64,000 nt of DNA from Rhodospirillum sp. (GTDB lineage Bacteria; Pseudomonadota; Alphaproteobacteria; Dongiales; Dongiaceae): assembly GCA_013822765.1 (NCBI GenBank), contig PNKY01000003.1, positions 372,001 to 436,000 of the forward strand, written 5' to 3'. Positions 44,589-53,214 of the stretch are shown in pieces (within the stretch, counting starts at the first letter, position 1; each line of letters opens with the position of its first letter). The notes beneath the pieces were generated by a model, which worked only from the letters and a program-made list of their open reading frames with translations, did no database searches and was not told where the DNA came from. The translations under genes were made by a program, and so were the position numbers.

Positions 44589-45047
44589 TTATGTTGGGCC
44601 AGGCACCGCGACCGCTTGACCGATTCTTTGATCATATCCGCAGGACAGGCAAAGAGTGGCGTGCGGAGGCATGGCCTCAGCGCAACGCGGGCAGGATTGG
44701 TCAAGCGGAGCGACGGTATGGCCACACTGCTCGCAGCTCTCCGCGGTCCGCTCGATCCAGTGCTTGCACGACGGACATTGGCGCTCAATCCATTGGCGCT
44801 TGTCGGGCCGAAGCAAGGTAGGACCGTATTTGGCCGCACCGCTGCGCTCGGGCCAAAGGATCGCAAGAACCATGATCGGATAGAGCGCGTAGTAGAGGTC
44901 GAAGAACCAGAGCGCCGGTACGTTGAGCGCAAGCATCAGAAGGACGAATCGATCTCTCCGAAACAGGAGCGTGATCAGGGTCGGCAGGAAAAAGAAGCTG
45001 CCAAGCACTATATTGAAAATCAACCACGCGAAGCCTTGGTCGCCCAT
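44589..45047 (-). CDS. Membrane protein with two C-terminal zinc ribbons
   Basis: 152 residues. Two TM helices ('WLIFNIVLGSFFFLPTLITLLF' and 'FVLLMLALNVPALWFFDLYYALYPIMVLAIL') are followed by two tandem zinc ribbons: 'CPSC...CEQC' and 'CPRC...CLSC', each with 12-13 residues between the Cys pairs. The N-terminal helices resemble small immunity/T4-superinfection-like membrane domains, but weakly. The function is unknown. Its coding sequence is less GC-rich than its neighbours. No operon partner is obvious. Confidence 0.65.
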   Translation of the reverse strand: MGDQGFAWLIFNIVLGSFFFLPTLITLLFRRDRFVLLMLALNVPALWFFDLYYALYPIMVLAILWPERSGAAKYGPTLLRPDKRQWIERQCPSCKHWIERTAESCEQCGHTVAPLDQSCPRCAEAMPPHATLCLSCGYDQRIGQAVAVPGPT

Positions 45048-45135
45048 GTTTCCGGACCCAAGAACGTTATCCGGTTACGTTGAACCCTCAGACGTTAATG
45101 CTTCGTTAGAACGATATTCGGTTTCACGGTGCTGG

Positions 45136-45177
45136 AAACAAGAAAGGAGAGAGCGGCACTCACATGCCGCTCTCTCC
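45136..45177 (-). terminator. Rho-independent terminator of the DUF4139 gene
   Basis: On the minus strand, a 13-bp perfect stem (45146-45158 with 45165-45177; GGAGAGAGCGGCA and its complement) with a six-base loop is followed by TTTCTTGTTT. It lies 19 bases after the stop codon at 45197. Textbook shape; the clearest terminator in the window. Confidence 0.9.
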
Positions 45178-45196
45178 CGGAATGATCGAGTAGGCC

Positions 45197-46615
45197 CTAG
45201 AACGTGATCCGCACCTTGTAGGTCAGCTTGGCGCTGCCTTCGGCCGGCACGTTCAGCTGCCATTCGGCGGTCGAGGAATCGACCTTTTCGTGCTTCACCG
45301 ATTCCTGCAGCATCTGCCAGTCGCCGGGCACAAACTCCCGCAAGGTCACGGTCACCGGCTCCGTCTTGGCGTTCTTGACCCCGATCTCGTACGAGTTCTC
45401 ATAGACGTTGTCGGAGATGCGCTCGTAGTTGACCTGCTTGCCGCGCGCGGTCACGTCGAAGGCGCGGCCGAGCATGAGGTCGAGCTCCTCGTTCTTCGGC
45501 GTGTGCTTGATGTGATCCTCGCCGACGAAGATGGCATCGCCGTCGCTGTCGGCCTTGTAGACCCGGACCACGCCCATCGGCAGCGGCAGGCCAAGGTGCG
45601 AGGCATCGTCGTTCTTGATCTTCATGCGGACTTCGGCATTGACGCGCTCGGTCTCGCCGACCTTGGCGCCGTAGTTCCCGCCGAGCTGCGCGACGTTGAC
45701 CAGCACGTATTTCTTCTCGACCGGCACCGACTCCGCGGCCAGCAGCGCGACCTGCTTGGTCTGGTTCTCCTTCAGCGTGGTCGGCCGGTCGAGGCTGTAG
45801 AGGTGGTATTCGAATGCCGCCTCACTCGACATCTTTTCGCGCCGCATGCCGTCGGCAGCCGCCATCTCCTGCAGCACCGGCATGGGCGGGGCCGGCTGGT
45901 ACTGGTTCACCTCGCCCGCCACCAGCTGCAGCTTGGCATTGTTGTAGGCGATGCCGCTCATGTTGGTGAGGGTGACCCAGCCGTTGAGGTTGAGGGTCTT
46001 CTCGTCCGGCGAGAGCTCGGCGACATAGTCCGCCGACCAGGACAGGCCGCGCGTCAGGTACGAGAGGTCGACCGGCACGTCGCCGGCCTGCTGGCTGGCG
46101 AGCTTCACCACCAGCGTCGGGCGGTCGCGCAGGTTGGTTGGCACCGCGCTGTAGACCAGGCGGCCCGGCGGCGTCACCTCGATGCGGTCGCCGATCTTCA
46201 GCACCACCTGGCCCTCCGCCACCGACAGAACAGTGGCGTCCTCGGTGGTATCGGCACCCGTCTCCGGATTGGTGCGCACCACGCGAATGGTCTGGCCGAC
46301 CGACTTCTCCAGCAGCTTCTGCGGGGTCAGCAGGTCGAAATCGAAATTCTGCTCAACGATGTCGAGCGGCGTGCCGCGGCCGGTGAGCAACGCGGTCTCC
46401 GGCCGGATGCCGGCGCTGACCTCGATGAAGGCGAGGTCGTTGTCGCCCTGGGTCAGGGTCACGGTGCGCGAATCGCGCACCAGCGCGAGGTCGTTGTTGT
46501 AGATCGTGACCGCGATCGCGCTCTGCTTGTCCGCGCCGACCGGCGTCTCGGCAAACGCAGCTTGCGTCGCAAACAGCGCCGCAGCCGCAGCGCCGATCAT
46601 CAGGAACTTACGCAT
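45197..46615 (-). CDS. DUF4139 domain-containing exported protein
   Basis: 472 residues. Sec signal peptide 'MRKFLMIGAAAAALFATQAAFA', cleaved after about residue 22. The mature part is beta-rich, with 'IAVTIYNNDLALVRDSRTVTL' at the front and 'GLSWSADYVAELSPDEKTLNLNGWVTLTNMSG' in the middle, as in DUF4139 proteins (MuiA-related). 'VTARGKQVNYERISDNVYENSYEIGVKN' is near the end. Periplasmic or outer-membrane-associated; the biochemical role is not known. It is a monocistronic unit with its own promoter and terminator. Confidence 0.8.
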   Translation of the reverse strand: MRKFLMIGAAAAALFATQAAFAETPVGADKQSAIAVTIYNNDLALVRDSRTVTLTQGDNDLAFIEVSAGIRPETALLTGRGTPLDIVEQNFDFDLLTPQKLLEKSVGQTIRVVRTNPETGADTTEDATVLSVAEGQVVLKIGDRIEVTPPGRLVYSAVPTNLRDRPTLVVKLASQQAGDVPVDLSYLTRGLSWSADYVAELSPDEKTLNLNGWVTLTNMSGIAYNNAKLQLVAGEVNQYQPAPPMPVLQEMAAADGMRREKMSSEAAFEYHLYSLDRPTTLKENQTKQVALLAAESVPVEKKYVLVNVAQLGGNYGAKVGETERVNAEVRMKIKNDDASHLGLPLPMGVVRVYKADSDGDAIFVGEDHIKHTPKNEELDLMLGRAFDVTARGKQVNYERISDNVYENSYEIGVKNAKTEPVTVTLREFVPGDWQMLQESVKHEKVDSSTAEWQLNVPAEGSAKLTYKVRITF

Positions 46616-46708
46616 GGAATATCCCTATCGCAGTGGTGGCCAGGCTTGGCCGGTGAACGATAACCGATGCCAGAATCGCCCGAAAATTGCGGCGAGACCA
46701 TGGCAGGA

Positions 46709-46737
46709 ACTATGACGCGGGTCACGCGGAAGCTCAA
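46709..46737 (-). promoter_or_regulatory. Candidate promoter of the DUF4139 gene
   Basis: On the minus strand TTGAGC (46732-46737), 17 bases, CATAGT (46709-46714), about 93 bases before the ATG at 46615. Partial consensus only. The 46616-46793 gap holds no gene. Confidence 0.4.
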
Positions 46738-46793
46738 ATCTTGTTGATTGAACCGATGAGCGGGGCTGCACCACTCATTCCGTCCTTTGAGCT

Positions 46794-47387
46794 TTATATC
46801 GATTGCCGGGCCTGCAGCGCCTGGATCAGGGTGCCATCATCCAGGTAGTCCAGCTCCCCGCCGACCGGGACGCCATGTGCCAGGCGCGAGACCGCGACGC
46901 CGAAGGGCTGCAGCCGGTCGCTGAGGAAATGCGCGGTGGTCTGGCCGTCGACGGTGGCGCCGAGCGCCAGCACCACTTCTTTCACGCCGCCGGCTTCGAT
47001 GCGGCGGAACAGCGAACCGAGGTTGAGCTGCTCGGGCCCGATGCCGTCGAGCGCGGACAAGACGCCGCCCAGCACGTGATAGCGCCCCTTGTAGGCGGCG
47101 GTGCGCTCGAGCGCCCACAGATCGGCGACGTCGGCCACCACGCACAGGATCGCCACATCGCGCCGCTCGTCGCGGCAGATGCCGCAGGGATCGGTGCCGT
47201 CGAGGTTGCCGCAAGCAGAGCAGGTGCGCACGTGATCGGCCGCGCCCTGCAGCGCGTCGATCAGCGGCAGCAGCGCCGATTCCTTTTTCTTGATCAGCGA
47301 CAGCGCAGCGCGGCGCGCCGAGCGGGGGCCGAGCCCCGGCAGGCGAGACAGAACCTGGATCAGGCGGTCGATTTCCGGCGCGGCCAT
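46794..47387 (-). CDS. recR: Recombination protein RecR
   Basis: 197 residues. It acts with RecFO in loading RecA at gaps. N-terminal helix-hairpin-helix ('[20 protein letters not shown]'), C4 zinc finger ('[18 protein letters not shown]'), then a Toprim domain ('[15 protein letters not shown]', '[17 protein letters not shown]'), and a C-terminal Walker-B-like '[16 protein letters not shown]'. Last gene of the dnaX-ybaB-recR series, 16 bases after ybaB. Confidence 0.96.
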   Translation of the reverse strand: MAAPEIDRLIQVLSRLPGLGPRSARRAALSLIKKKESALLPLIDALQGAADHVRTCSACGNLDGTDPCGICRDERRDVAILCVVADVADLWALERTAAYKGRYHVLGGVLSALDGIGPEQLNLGSLFRRIEAGGVKEVVLALGATVDGQTTAHFLSDRLQPFGVAVSRLAHGVPVGGELDYLDDGTLIQALQARQSI

Positions 47388-47403
47388 GCGCGGGGCTTGC
47401 GGG

Positions 47404-47727
47404 TCAGAACGGCAGCTTGAAGCCGGGCGGCAGCTGCAGGCCGCCGGTCAGCTTGGCCATCTGCTCCTGCATCTGGGCATCGGCCTTGGTCTTGGCATCG
47501 CGCGCGGCCGCCACGACCAGATCCTCCAGCACCGTGACCTCGTTCGGGTCGACCAGCTTGGGATCGATCTTCACGCGCTTGACGTCGCCCTTGCCGTTGA
47601 CCGTGACGGTGACGAAGCCGCCGCCGGACTGGCCGGTGACCTCCAGGTCGGCGAGCGCGGTCTGCATCTCGGCCATCTTGGACTGCATCTCCTGCGCCTG
47701 CTTCAGCATCTGGCTCAGGTTCTTCAT
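47404..47727 (-). CDS. YbaB/EbfC family nucleoid-associated protein
   Basis: 107 residues. '[50 protein letters not shown]' is the family core. It forms DNA-binding dimers and usually sits between dnaX and recR, as here. The ATG overlaps the dnaX stop (ATGA). Often named ybaB. Confidence 0.93.
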   Translation of the reverse strand: MKNLSQMLKQAQEMQSKMAEMQTALADLEVTGQSGGGFVTVTVNGKGDVKRVKIDPKLVDPNEVTVLEDLVVAAARDAKTKADAQMQEQMAKLTGGLQLPPGFKLPF

Positions 47728-49538
47728 GCGATCTCATCCTCTATCGGTTCGTCCGCAGGCGGCACGTCGCCCTGCGGCGTAACAGTCGCTTCCGCCGCGG
47801 GTTCCAGGCTGCGCACCTCGTCGATGGTGGCGCCCGGAAATGCCTGCAGCACGGCCTGGATCAGCGGATGGCGCGCCGCCTCTTCGCGCTGCGCCTGCGC
47901 CAGGTCCGCGGCCTGCTCCTTCAGGGTCTTCTCGCCGGTCTGGGCGGAGACGCTGACCAGCCAGCGCTTGCCGGTCCATTCCGCGAGGCAGGCGGCGACC
48001 CGGTTCGGCAAATTGCTCGGCGCGCGATCGCCGGGGCGGAAGTCGATGCGGCCGACCTCGAACTGCACCAGATGCACGTCGGATTGCAGATGCGCGGCGA
48101 GAATTCCTTCGCGCTTGGCATGGAACAAAGCCACCACGTCGCCGAAGCTCTGCGGCTGCGGCAGGGACGCCTGCGGCGCGAGTTGTTGCGACGCTTGGGG
48201 CGCAATGTGCTGGGCCGGCTGCGGCGCGACCTGCTGCTGCGTTTGCAGGCGTGGCGCGGAAGTGGGTGTGCCACGGCCGCCGTCGCCATTCGCCCGCGAT
48301 GGCGATGCGGGAGCGGACGCCGCCGCGCTGTTGCCTTCGCTCAAGCGCCGCACCAGGTCGGCGGGATCCGGCATGTTGGCGGCGTGCATCAGGCGGATCA
48401 GTACCATCTCGGCGGCGGCGAGCGGCTGTGGCGCGGCCTGCACTTCGGCGAGGCCCTTCAGCAGCATCTGCCACAAGCGTGCCAGCACCGGCACCGAGAG
48501 TTCCGGCGTCACCTTGGCGCCCCAGGCGCGCTCGGCCTCCGGAGTCGCGGGATCGGATAGCGGCTCGGCCGTGATCTTGGCGCGGGTCAGCCAGTGCGTC
48601 AGCTCCAGCATGTCCTGCAGCACGACCGCGGCGTCGACGCCCGCCTGGTGCATGCCGGCGAGGCGTTTGAGCGCCTCCGGCGCCTTGCCCTTCAGCACGT
48701 CGTCATAGAGATCGATCAGCTGCGTGCGGTCGGCGAGGCCGAGCATGTCGCGCACCTGCGCCTCATCGATCGCGCCATGCGATAGCGCGATCGCCTGGTC
48801 GAGCAGCGACAGGCCGTCGCGTGCCGAGCCATCGGCCGCGCGCGCGATCATCGCGGCGGCGCCATCGCTGATCTTCGCGCCCTCGGCGGCGGCGATCTTC
48901 AGGAAGTATGCGGTCAGCTCCTCCGCGCCGATGCGGCGCAGGTCGAAGCGCTGGCAGCGCGACAGCACAGTCACCGGCACCTTGCGGATTTCCGTCGTCG
49001 CGAAAATGAACTTCACATGCTCCGGCGGCTCTTCCAGCGTCTTGAGCAAGGCGTTGAACGCCTTCTCCGACAGCATGTGCACTTCGTCGATGATGTAGAC
49101 CTTGTAGCGTGCGCTGACCGGTCGGTAGCGCACGCCGTCGATCAGCTCGCGGATGTCGTCGATGCCGGTGCGGCTGGCGGCGTCCATCTCGATCACGTCG
49201 ACATGGCGGTCTTCTGCAATGGCGCGGCAATGCTCACAACTCCCGCAGGGCTCCGCGGTGGGGCCACCCTTGCCATCCGCGCCGATGCAATTGAAGCAGC
49301 GCGCCAGGATGCGCGCGGTCGTGGTCTTGCCGACGCCGCGTACGCCGGTCAGCATGAAGCCATGCGCCAGGCGTCCTTGCGCAATCGCGTTGCGCAGGGT
49401 GCGCACCAGCGCCTCCTGGCCGATCAGCCCGGAGAAGTCACGCGGCCGGTATTTGCGCGCGAGGACGCGATAGCCTTCGGCCGTCCCCTGCTGCGCACCG
49501 GCAACGGAGGAAGCGAAAGGCTCTTGTCCGTCTTGCAT
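47724..49538 (-). CDS. dnaX: DNA polymerase III subunits gamma/tau
   Basis: 604 residues. AAA+ clamp-loader core: Walker A 'GVRGVGKTTTARILA' (~45-60), a four-Cys zinc module ('RCFNC...CGSCEHC'), Walker B 'VYIIDEVHML', sensor 1 'FIFATTE'. Domain III and a Gln/Pro/Ala linker (~430-470, 'QTQQQVAPQPAQHIAPQ') lead to a tau-like C-terminal domain that contacts DnaE/DnaB. I see no obvious frameshift signal for a separate gamma form. The gene lies just downstream of ffs in the common ffs-dnaX-ybaB-recR order. Confidence 0.96.
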   Translation of the reverse strand: MQDGQEPFASSVAGAQQGTAEGYRVLARKYRPRDFSGLIGQEALVRTLRNAIAQGRLAHGFMLTGVRGVGKTTTARILARCFNCIGADGKGGPTAEPCGSCEHCRAIAEDRHVDVIEMDAASRTGIDDIRELIDGVRYRPVSARYKVYIIDEVHMLSEKAFNALLKTLEEPPEHVKFIFATTEIRKVPVTVLSRCQRFDLRRIGAEELTAYFLKIAAAEGAKISDGAAAMIARAADGSARDGLSLLDQAIALSHGAIDEAQVRDMLGLADRTQLIDLYDDVLKGKAPEALKRLAGMHQAGVDAAVVLQDMLELTHWLTRAKITAEPLSDPATPEAERAWGAKVTPELSVPVLARLWQMLLKGLAEVQAAPQPLAAAEMVLIRLMHAANMPDPADLVRRLSEGNSAAASAPASPSRANGDGGRGTPTSAPRLQTQQQVAPQPAQHIAPQASQQLAPQASLPQPQSFGDVVALFHAKREGILAAHLQSDVHLVQFEVGRIDFRPGDRAPSNLPNRVAACLAEWTGKRWLVSVSAQTGEKTLKEQAADLAQAQREEAARHPLIQAVLQAFPGATIDEVRSLEPAAEATVTPQGDVPPADEPIEDEIA

Positions 49539-49598
49539 CTGATCCTGTGCGCCGAGGCGTGGACTTTTACCCCGGACCAGCGCCGGGAATTGTCAGGT

Positions 49599-49692
49599 GG
49601 GAGGCTGGACACGACCCGGGCGAAAACTCGTTACGGCTGCTTCCTTCCGGACCTGACCGGGTTGGCGAGGCGCCCGTCCACGCCAACCTCCC
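49599..49692 (-). ncRNA. ffs: Bacterial small SRP RNA (4.5S RNA)
   Basis: About 94 bases. The universal apical motif is present on the minus strand, GGTCAGGTCCGGAAGGAAGC (part of 49635-49660). It is closed by GGGAGG (49687-49692) pairing with CCTCCC (49599-49604), so both ends of the long hairpin are defined. It binds Ffh and directs membrane proteins to SecYEG. The position directly upstream of dnaX is typical. Confidence 0.95.
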
Positions 49693-49698
49693 GGGCGC

Positions 49699-49704
49699 AG
49701 TATA
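49699..49704 (-). promoter_or_regulatory. -10 box of ffs
   Basis: TATACT on the minus strand, leaving exactly six bases before the predicted RNA 5' end at 49692. A TTGCAT about 19 bases further upstream is a possible, poorly spaced -35. Confidence 0.6.
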
Positions 49705-49761
49705 TGGGCCAGAGACGCGGCCGATGCAACTGGTGAATCGGAGTGGAAAAAGCCAGCGGAA

Positions 49762-50460
49762 TCAAGGCGCCCGCAGCAGTTCCTGTCGGATGATGGAGCC
49801 GTCCTTGGCTTCCATCTGCGCGGCCACCAGGACGCCCGACTCGTCGTACCAGGCCTCGCGCTTGAAGTTGCCGGTGAAGACGAAATGGCGCGCGTTGACG
49901 GTACCGACCGGCAGCTTTACCTGCTCCACGCCCTTTTGCTCGACGGTAAAGGTGCGCTCGCGCCCCCGGGTGGTCTCGAGCACCGAGGAATGCTCGACCA
50001 CCGCCGAGTTCCACAGGGTCGACGGCACGAGATGCCCAGGCAGATCGCGCTGCTTGCCGTCATAGGTGCCGACCAGCCGGTCGCCGTCGCGCACCAGCCT
50101 GACGTTGCGCGTGTCACCGTCGTCGACCGCGACCGAGGTCAGGCTCATCAGCAAGCCGTTCTGCCAGCTTTCCTCGATTCGCTGCGTGAAGTCGTAGACG
50201 TTGAGGCCGAGCAACGTGATGTTGATGCGCACATCGGTCACCACGCGCAGCTCCTCGCCGCGCCGCTCGAAGTCGTTGCGCTGCTCGCCCACCACCTCGC
50301 CGTCGCGCAGCACCTGATAGGCGTAGGTGCCGGTCTGCGCGCTTTCCGGCGAGAGGGTCGCGGCATCGGCGGTGGCGCAGAGGGAAAAAACTAGACCGAT
50401 CGCCAAAGCGACTCGGGACAACAAGGCGGAGTTGACTGGCGAGGCTAAGCGTAGCATCAC
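49762..50460 (-). CDS. Exported protein of unknown function (DUF6134-like)
   Basis: 232 residues. A Sec signal ('LLSRVALAIGLVFSLCATADA', cleaved around residue 33) precedes a beta-rich domain with 'GTYAYQVLRDGEVVGEQRNDFERRG', 'TQRIEESWQNGLL' and a C-terminal 'FVFTGNFKREAWYDESGVLVAAQ'. The alternating strands resemble the DUF3108/DUF6134 group of periplasmic proteins, thought to bind lipidic or polymeric ligands. That assignment is from memory of the pattern. Divergent from nudC with ~40 bases between starts. Confidence 0.65.
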   Translation of the reverse strand: MMLRLASPVNSALLSRVALAIGLVFSLCATADAATLSPESAQTGTYAYQVLRDGEVVGEQRNDFERRGEELRVVTDVRINITLLGLNVYDFTQRIEESWQNGLLMSLTSVAVDDGDTRNVRLVRDGDRLVGTYDGKQRDLPGHLVPSTLWNSAVVEHSSVLETTRGRERTFTVEQKGVEQVKLPVGTVNARHFVFTGNFKREAWYDESGVLVAAQMEAKDGSIIRQELLRAP

Positions 50461-50501
50461 GGGCTCCGTCGTTTGCTTCGTTTCACCATCGATTGGCGGC
50501 G

Positions 50502-51419
50502 ATGATTCATTCTTCAGGCCCCTCTGTCAATTTCTACACCACCGCTGGGTGGGATCGCGCGGTAGAAAAACGCGCCGATACCCCCTGGTTCCATCAATCA
50601 TTACAAAGCCCAAGCACCCATTTCCATGTGGTGTGGCAAGGGCGCACCTTGGTGCGGCAGGAAGATCACAACGCAATTTTGACCCTGAACCGCGCAGCCG
50701 CCGCCGACTTGATCGACCTTGCACGCTCCGTGGTGCTGCTCGGCTGTGACGCGGAAGTCGCGCACATCGCCATCGACCTGTCGTCCCAGCCGGAAGAGCT
50801 GATCACGCGATTGGGACCTGCCATCGACCTGCGCACCGTCGGCCCGCTGCTGCCCCAGCGCGACGCCTCGCTGTCGGCGCTGGCGCGCGGCATGGCCTAT
50901 TGGCACGAGCGGCACGTCTTCTGTGGCAGATGTGGTGCGCCGACCGTCAGCGAACAAGCGGGTCATCAGCGACGGTGCAGCAACGCCGAGTGCGGCGCGA
51001 TCTTCTTTCCGCGCATCGATCCCGCCGTCATCATGCGCGTCGAGTATGGCGATAAGGTCCTGCTTGCGCGCCAGGCGAGCTGGGCGCCCGGCATGCATTC
51101 GGTGCTGGCGGGATTCGTCGAGCTCGGCGAGCGGCTGGAGGATTCGGTGCGCCGGGAGGTGAAGGAAGAGGTCGGCCTCGACCTCGTCGACGTGCGCTAT
51201 TTCGCCTCGCAGCCCTGGCCGTTTCCGGCATCGCTGATGCTCGGCTTCGTCGCCACCGCGGCGGACGACCGCATCCAACTCAATACCGACGAACTCGAGA
51301 CCGCGCGCTGGTTCACGCGCGAGGAGCTGCTGAACTCGCCGGAGAACGACGTGCTGCGCCTGTCGCGCAAGGACTCGATCTCGCGCGTGCTGATCGAGGA
51401 TTGGATCAGAAGAGAGTAG
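50502..51419 (+). CDS. nudC: NADH pyrophosphatase (Nudix)
   Basis: 305 residues. It hydrolyses NADH/NAD and can remove NAD caps from RNA. A zinc ribbon 'FCGRCGAP...RRCSNAECGAIFFPR' (~145-175) is followed by an intact Nudix box starting 'GFVELGERLEDSV' and containing 'REVKEEVGL', then the NudC-specific 'SQPWPFPASLM'. ATG 50502 is preferred over a TTG three codons upstream. Confidence 0.92.
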   Translation: MIHSSGPSVNFYTTAGWDRAVEKRADTPWFHQSLQSPSTHFHVVWQGRTLVRQEDHNAILTLNRAAAADLIDLARSVVLLGCDAEVAHIAIDLSSQPEELITRLGPAIDLRTVGPLLPQRDASLSALARGMAYWHERHVFCGRCGAPTVSEQAGHQRRCSNAECGAIFFPRIDPAVIMRVEYGDKVLLARQASWAPGMHSVLAGFVELGERLEDSVRREVKEEVGLDLVDVRYFASQPWPFPASLMLGFVATAADDRIQLNTDELETARWFTREELLNSPENDVLRLSRKDSISRVLIEDWIRRE

Positions 51420-51478
51420 CGCGCATTCTGCGTCGCACCATCGCCCACGTTGCACGTCATCGCCACCACCCATACGTC

Positions 51479-51554
51479 ATCCCGGCCTTGAGCCGGGATC
51501 CATTGTTCAGCGGCACGTGCTCCAGAGGGATGGACCCCGGCTCAAGGCCGGGGT
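51479..51554. repeat. Dispersed palindrome pair, copy 4
   Basis: ATCCCGGC-CTTGA-GCCGGGAT (51479-51499) and ACCCCGGC-TCAAG-GCCGGGGT (51534-51554), between the convergent nudC and pheA genes. Same two-unit design as copies 2 and 3. Confidence 0.75.
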
Positions 51555-51585
51555 GACGGTTGAGAGGTGGACGCGTTGAGCGCTG

Positions 51586-52440
51586 TTACTTTTGCCCGGC
51601 GCGGAATGGGTTCGCCGGATACACACCCAGGATGCGCACCTCGCGCGAGAAGAAGCTGAGTTCCTCCAGCGCCAGACGCACCGAACGCTGGTCGGGGTGG
51701 CCGTCGATGTCGGCGTAGAACTGCGCGACGGTGAAGTTGCCGTCGATCATGTAGCTTTCCAGCTTGGTGATGTTGACGCCGTTGGTGGCGAAGCCGCCGA
51801 GCGCCTTGTAGAGCGCGGCCGGCACCGAGCGCACGCGGAACACGAAGCTGGTGACGACCGGTCCCTTGTTCGGATCGGGATCGATCGGGTCGCGCGCCAT
51901 GATGACCATGCGGGTCGTGTTGTGGTCGGCGTCCTCGATGTCGGTCGCCAGCACGTCGAGCCCGTAGATCTCCGCCGCCAGCGACGATGCGACGGCGCCG
52001 ACGCTCTTGTCGTTGCGCTGCGCGACGTCCGCGGCGGAACCGGCGGTGTCCGCGCGCACCACCGGCTTCAGCCCGTGTTCTTTGGTGAACTTGCGGCACT
52101 GCGAGAGCGCCTGCACGTGGCTCTCGATCGTCTTGAGGCCGGCGAGCGTCGCGCCCTTCGGCGCCATCAGGCAATGGTTCACCCGCTGGAAATGCTCGCC
52201 GATGATGTGCAGCCCCGCTTCCGGCAGCAAATGATGGATGTCCGCGACGCGGCCCGCGAGCGAGTTCTCGATCGGGATCATGGCGAGCCGCGCATCACCG
52301 TTCTTCACCGCCGCGAACGCATCCTCGAAGCTGGGGCAAGGCAGCGTCGTCATCTTGGGCTGTGCCGCGCGGCACGCCAGGTCCGAATAGGCCCCGGGCA
52401 AGCCCTGGAACGCGATGATGTTGTCGGATTTGCTCGCCAC
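51586..52440 (-). CDS. pheA: Prephenate dehydratase
   Basis: 284 residues, stand-alone P-protein without chorismate mutase. It converts prephenate to phenylpyruvate in phenylalanine synthesis. 'IAFQGLPGAYSDLACRA', 'MIPIENSLAGRVADIHHLL', 'KSVGAVASSLAAEIYGLDVL' (substrate pocket) and 'NTTRMVIMARDP' mark the catalytic domain. A C-terminal ACT domain ('VTSFVFRVRSVPAALYKALGGFATNGVNITKLES', ~195-270) implies feedback control by phenylalanine. It lies 24 bases after kdsB on the same strand. Confidence 0.94.
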   Translation of the reverse strand: MASKSDNIIAFQGLPGAYSDLACRAAQPKMTTLPCPSFEDAFAAVKNGDARLAMIPIENSLAGRVADIHHLLPEAGLHIIGEHFQRVNHCLMAPKGATLAGLKTIESHVQALSQCRKFTKEHGLKPVVRADTAGSAADVAQRNDKSVGAVASSLAAEIYGLDVLATDIEDADHNTTRMVIMARDPIDPDPNKGPVVTSFVFRVRSVPAALYKALGGFATNGVNITKLESYMIDGNFTVAQFYADIDGHPDQRSVRLALEELSFFSREVRILGVYPANPFRAGQK

Positions 52441-52464
52441 GTTATGCGCCTTCGATTTCGGGAA

Positions 52465-53214
52465 TTACCGCGCCATCTGGGCGAGGATCGCCCGCGCGCG
52501 CTCGAGTTCGGCGGGAGTATCGACACCCAGTGGAAGCGTGTCAACGAGCGCCACGTCGATGCGCATGCCGGCTTCGAGCGCTCGCAGCTGCTCCAGCTTC
52601 TCGCGCTGTTCGAGCAACCCCGGCGGCAGCGCGACGAAGCGCTCCAGCGCCGCGCGGCGGTACGCGTAGATCCCGATGTGGTGATAGTGCGGTCCTTGGT
52701 TCGCCGGCACGGTGGCGCGGCTGAAATAGAGCGCGCGCGCAATCCGGTTGCCGCCGAACGCCGCCACCGCCTTGACGACGTTGGGATCGGCGCGCTCGAC
52801 ATCGCGCGTGATCTCGACCGCCAGCGTCGCGATGTCGACCGCCGCATCCGCCAGCGGCTCCACCACGCGCCGGATGATCGCGGGATCGATGGTCGGCAGG
52901 TCGCCCTGCAGGTTGACGATGGCATCGTGCTTGCCCGCGGGATCGGCCTTGCGCAGCGCTTCGAAGATCCGGTCGGAGCCGGAGGGATGATCGGGATCGG
53001 TCAGTACCGCCATGCCGCCGGCCTTGGTGACCGCCTCGGCGATCTCCAACTCGCCCGCCGCCACGCACACCGGGCCGAGGCCAGCCTCTATCGCCCGGCG
53101 CCACACTTGCACAATCATCGGCACGCCGCCGATGTCGGCCAGCGGCTTGCCCGGCAGGCGCGCCGATTTCATGCGCGCTGGGATGAGAATGATGGGCGAT
53201 CGCGGAGGTGCCAT
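52465..53214 (-). CDS. kdsB: 3-deoxy-manno-octulosonate cytidylyltransferase
   Basis: 249 residues. It activates Kdo as CMP-Kdo for lipopolysaccharide. '[23 protein letters not shown]' is the nucleotide-binding start, with '[11 protein letters not shown]', '[11 protein letters not shown]' and '[10 protein letters not shown]' further on. ATG 53212-53214 gives the family N-terminus, with AAGG upstream; an ORF extension of 17 codons is less likely. First gene of a kdsB-pheA unit. Confidence 0.94.
   Translation of the reverse strand: MAPPRSPIILIPARMKSARLPGKPLADIGGVPMIVQVWRRAIEAGLGPVCVAAGELEIAEAVTKAGGMAVLTDPDHPSGSDRIFEALRKADPAGKHDAIVNLQGDLPTIDPAIIRRVVEPLADAAVDIATLAVEITRDVERADPNVVKAVAAFGGNRIARALYFSRATVPANQGPHYHHIGIYAYRRAALERFVALPPGLLEQREKLEQLRALEAGMRIDVALVDTLPLGVDTPAELERARAILAQMAR

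Noticed and set aside
47724..49538. Programmed frameshift in dnaX giving a short gamma form
   Set aside because: I could not see a convincing slippery A-rich heptamer with a downstream stem in the Gln/Pro linker region.
9452..51554. Recurring palindromes considered as a CRISPR array or as IS ends
   Set aside because: Copies are kilobases apart with no regular spacers, no cas genes and no transposase ORF between them.
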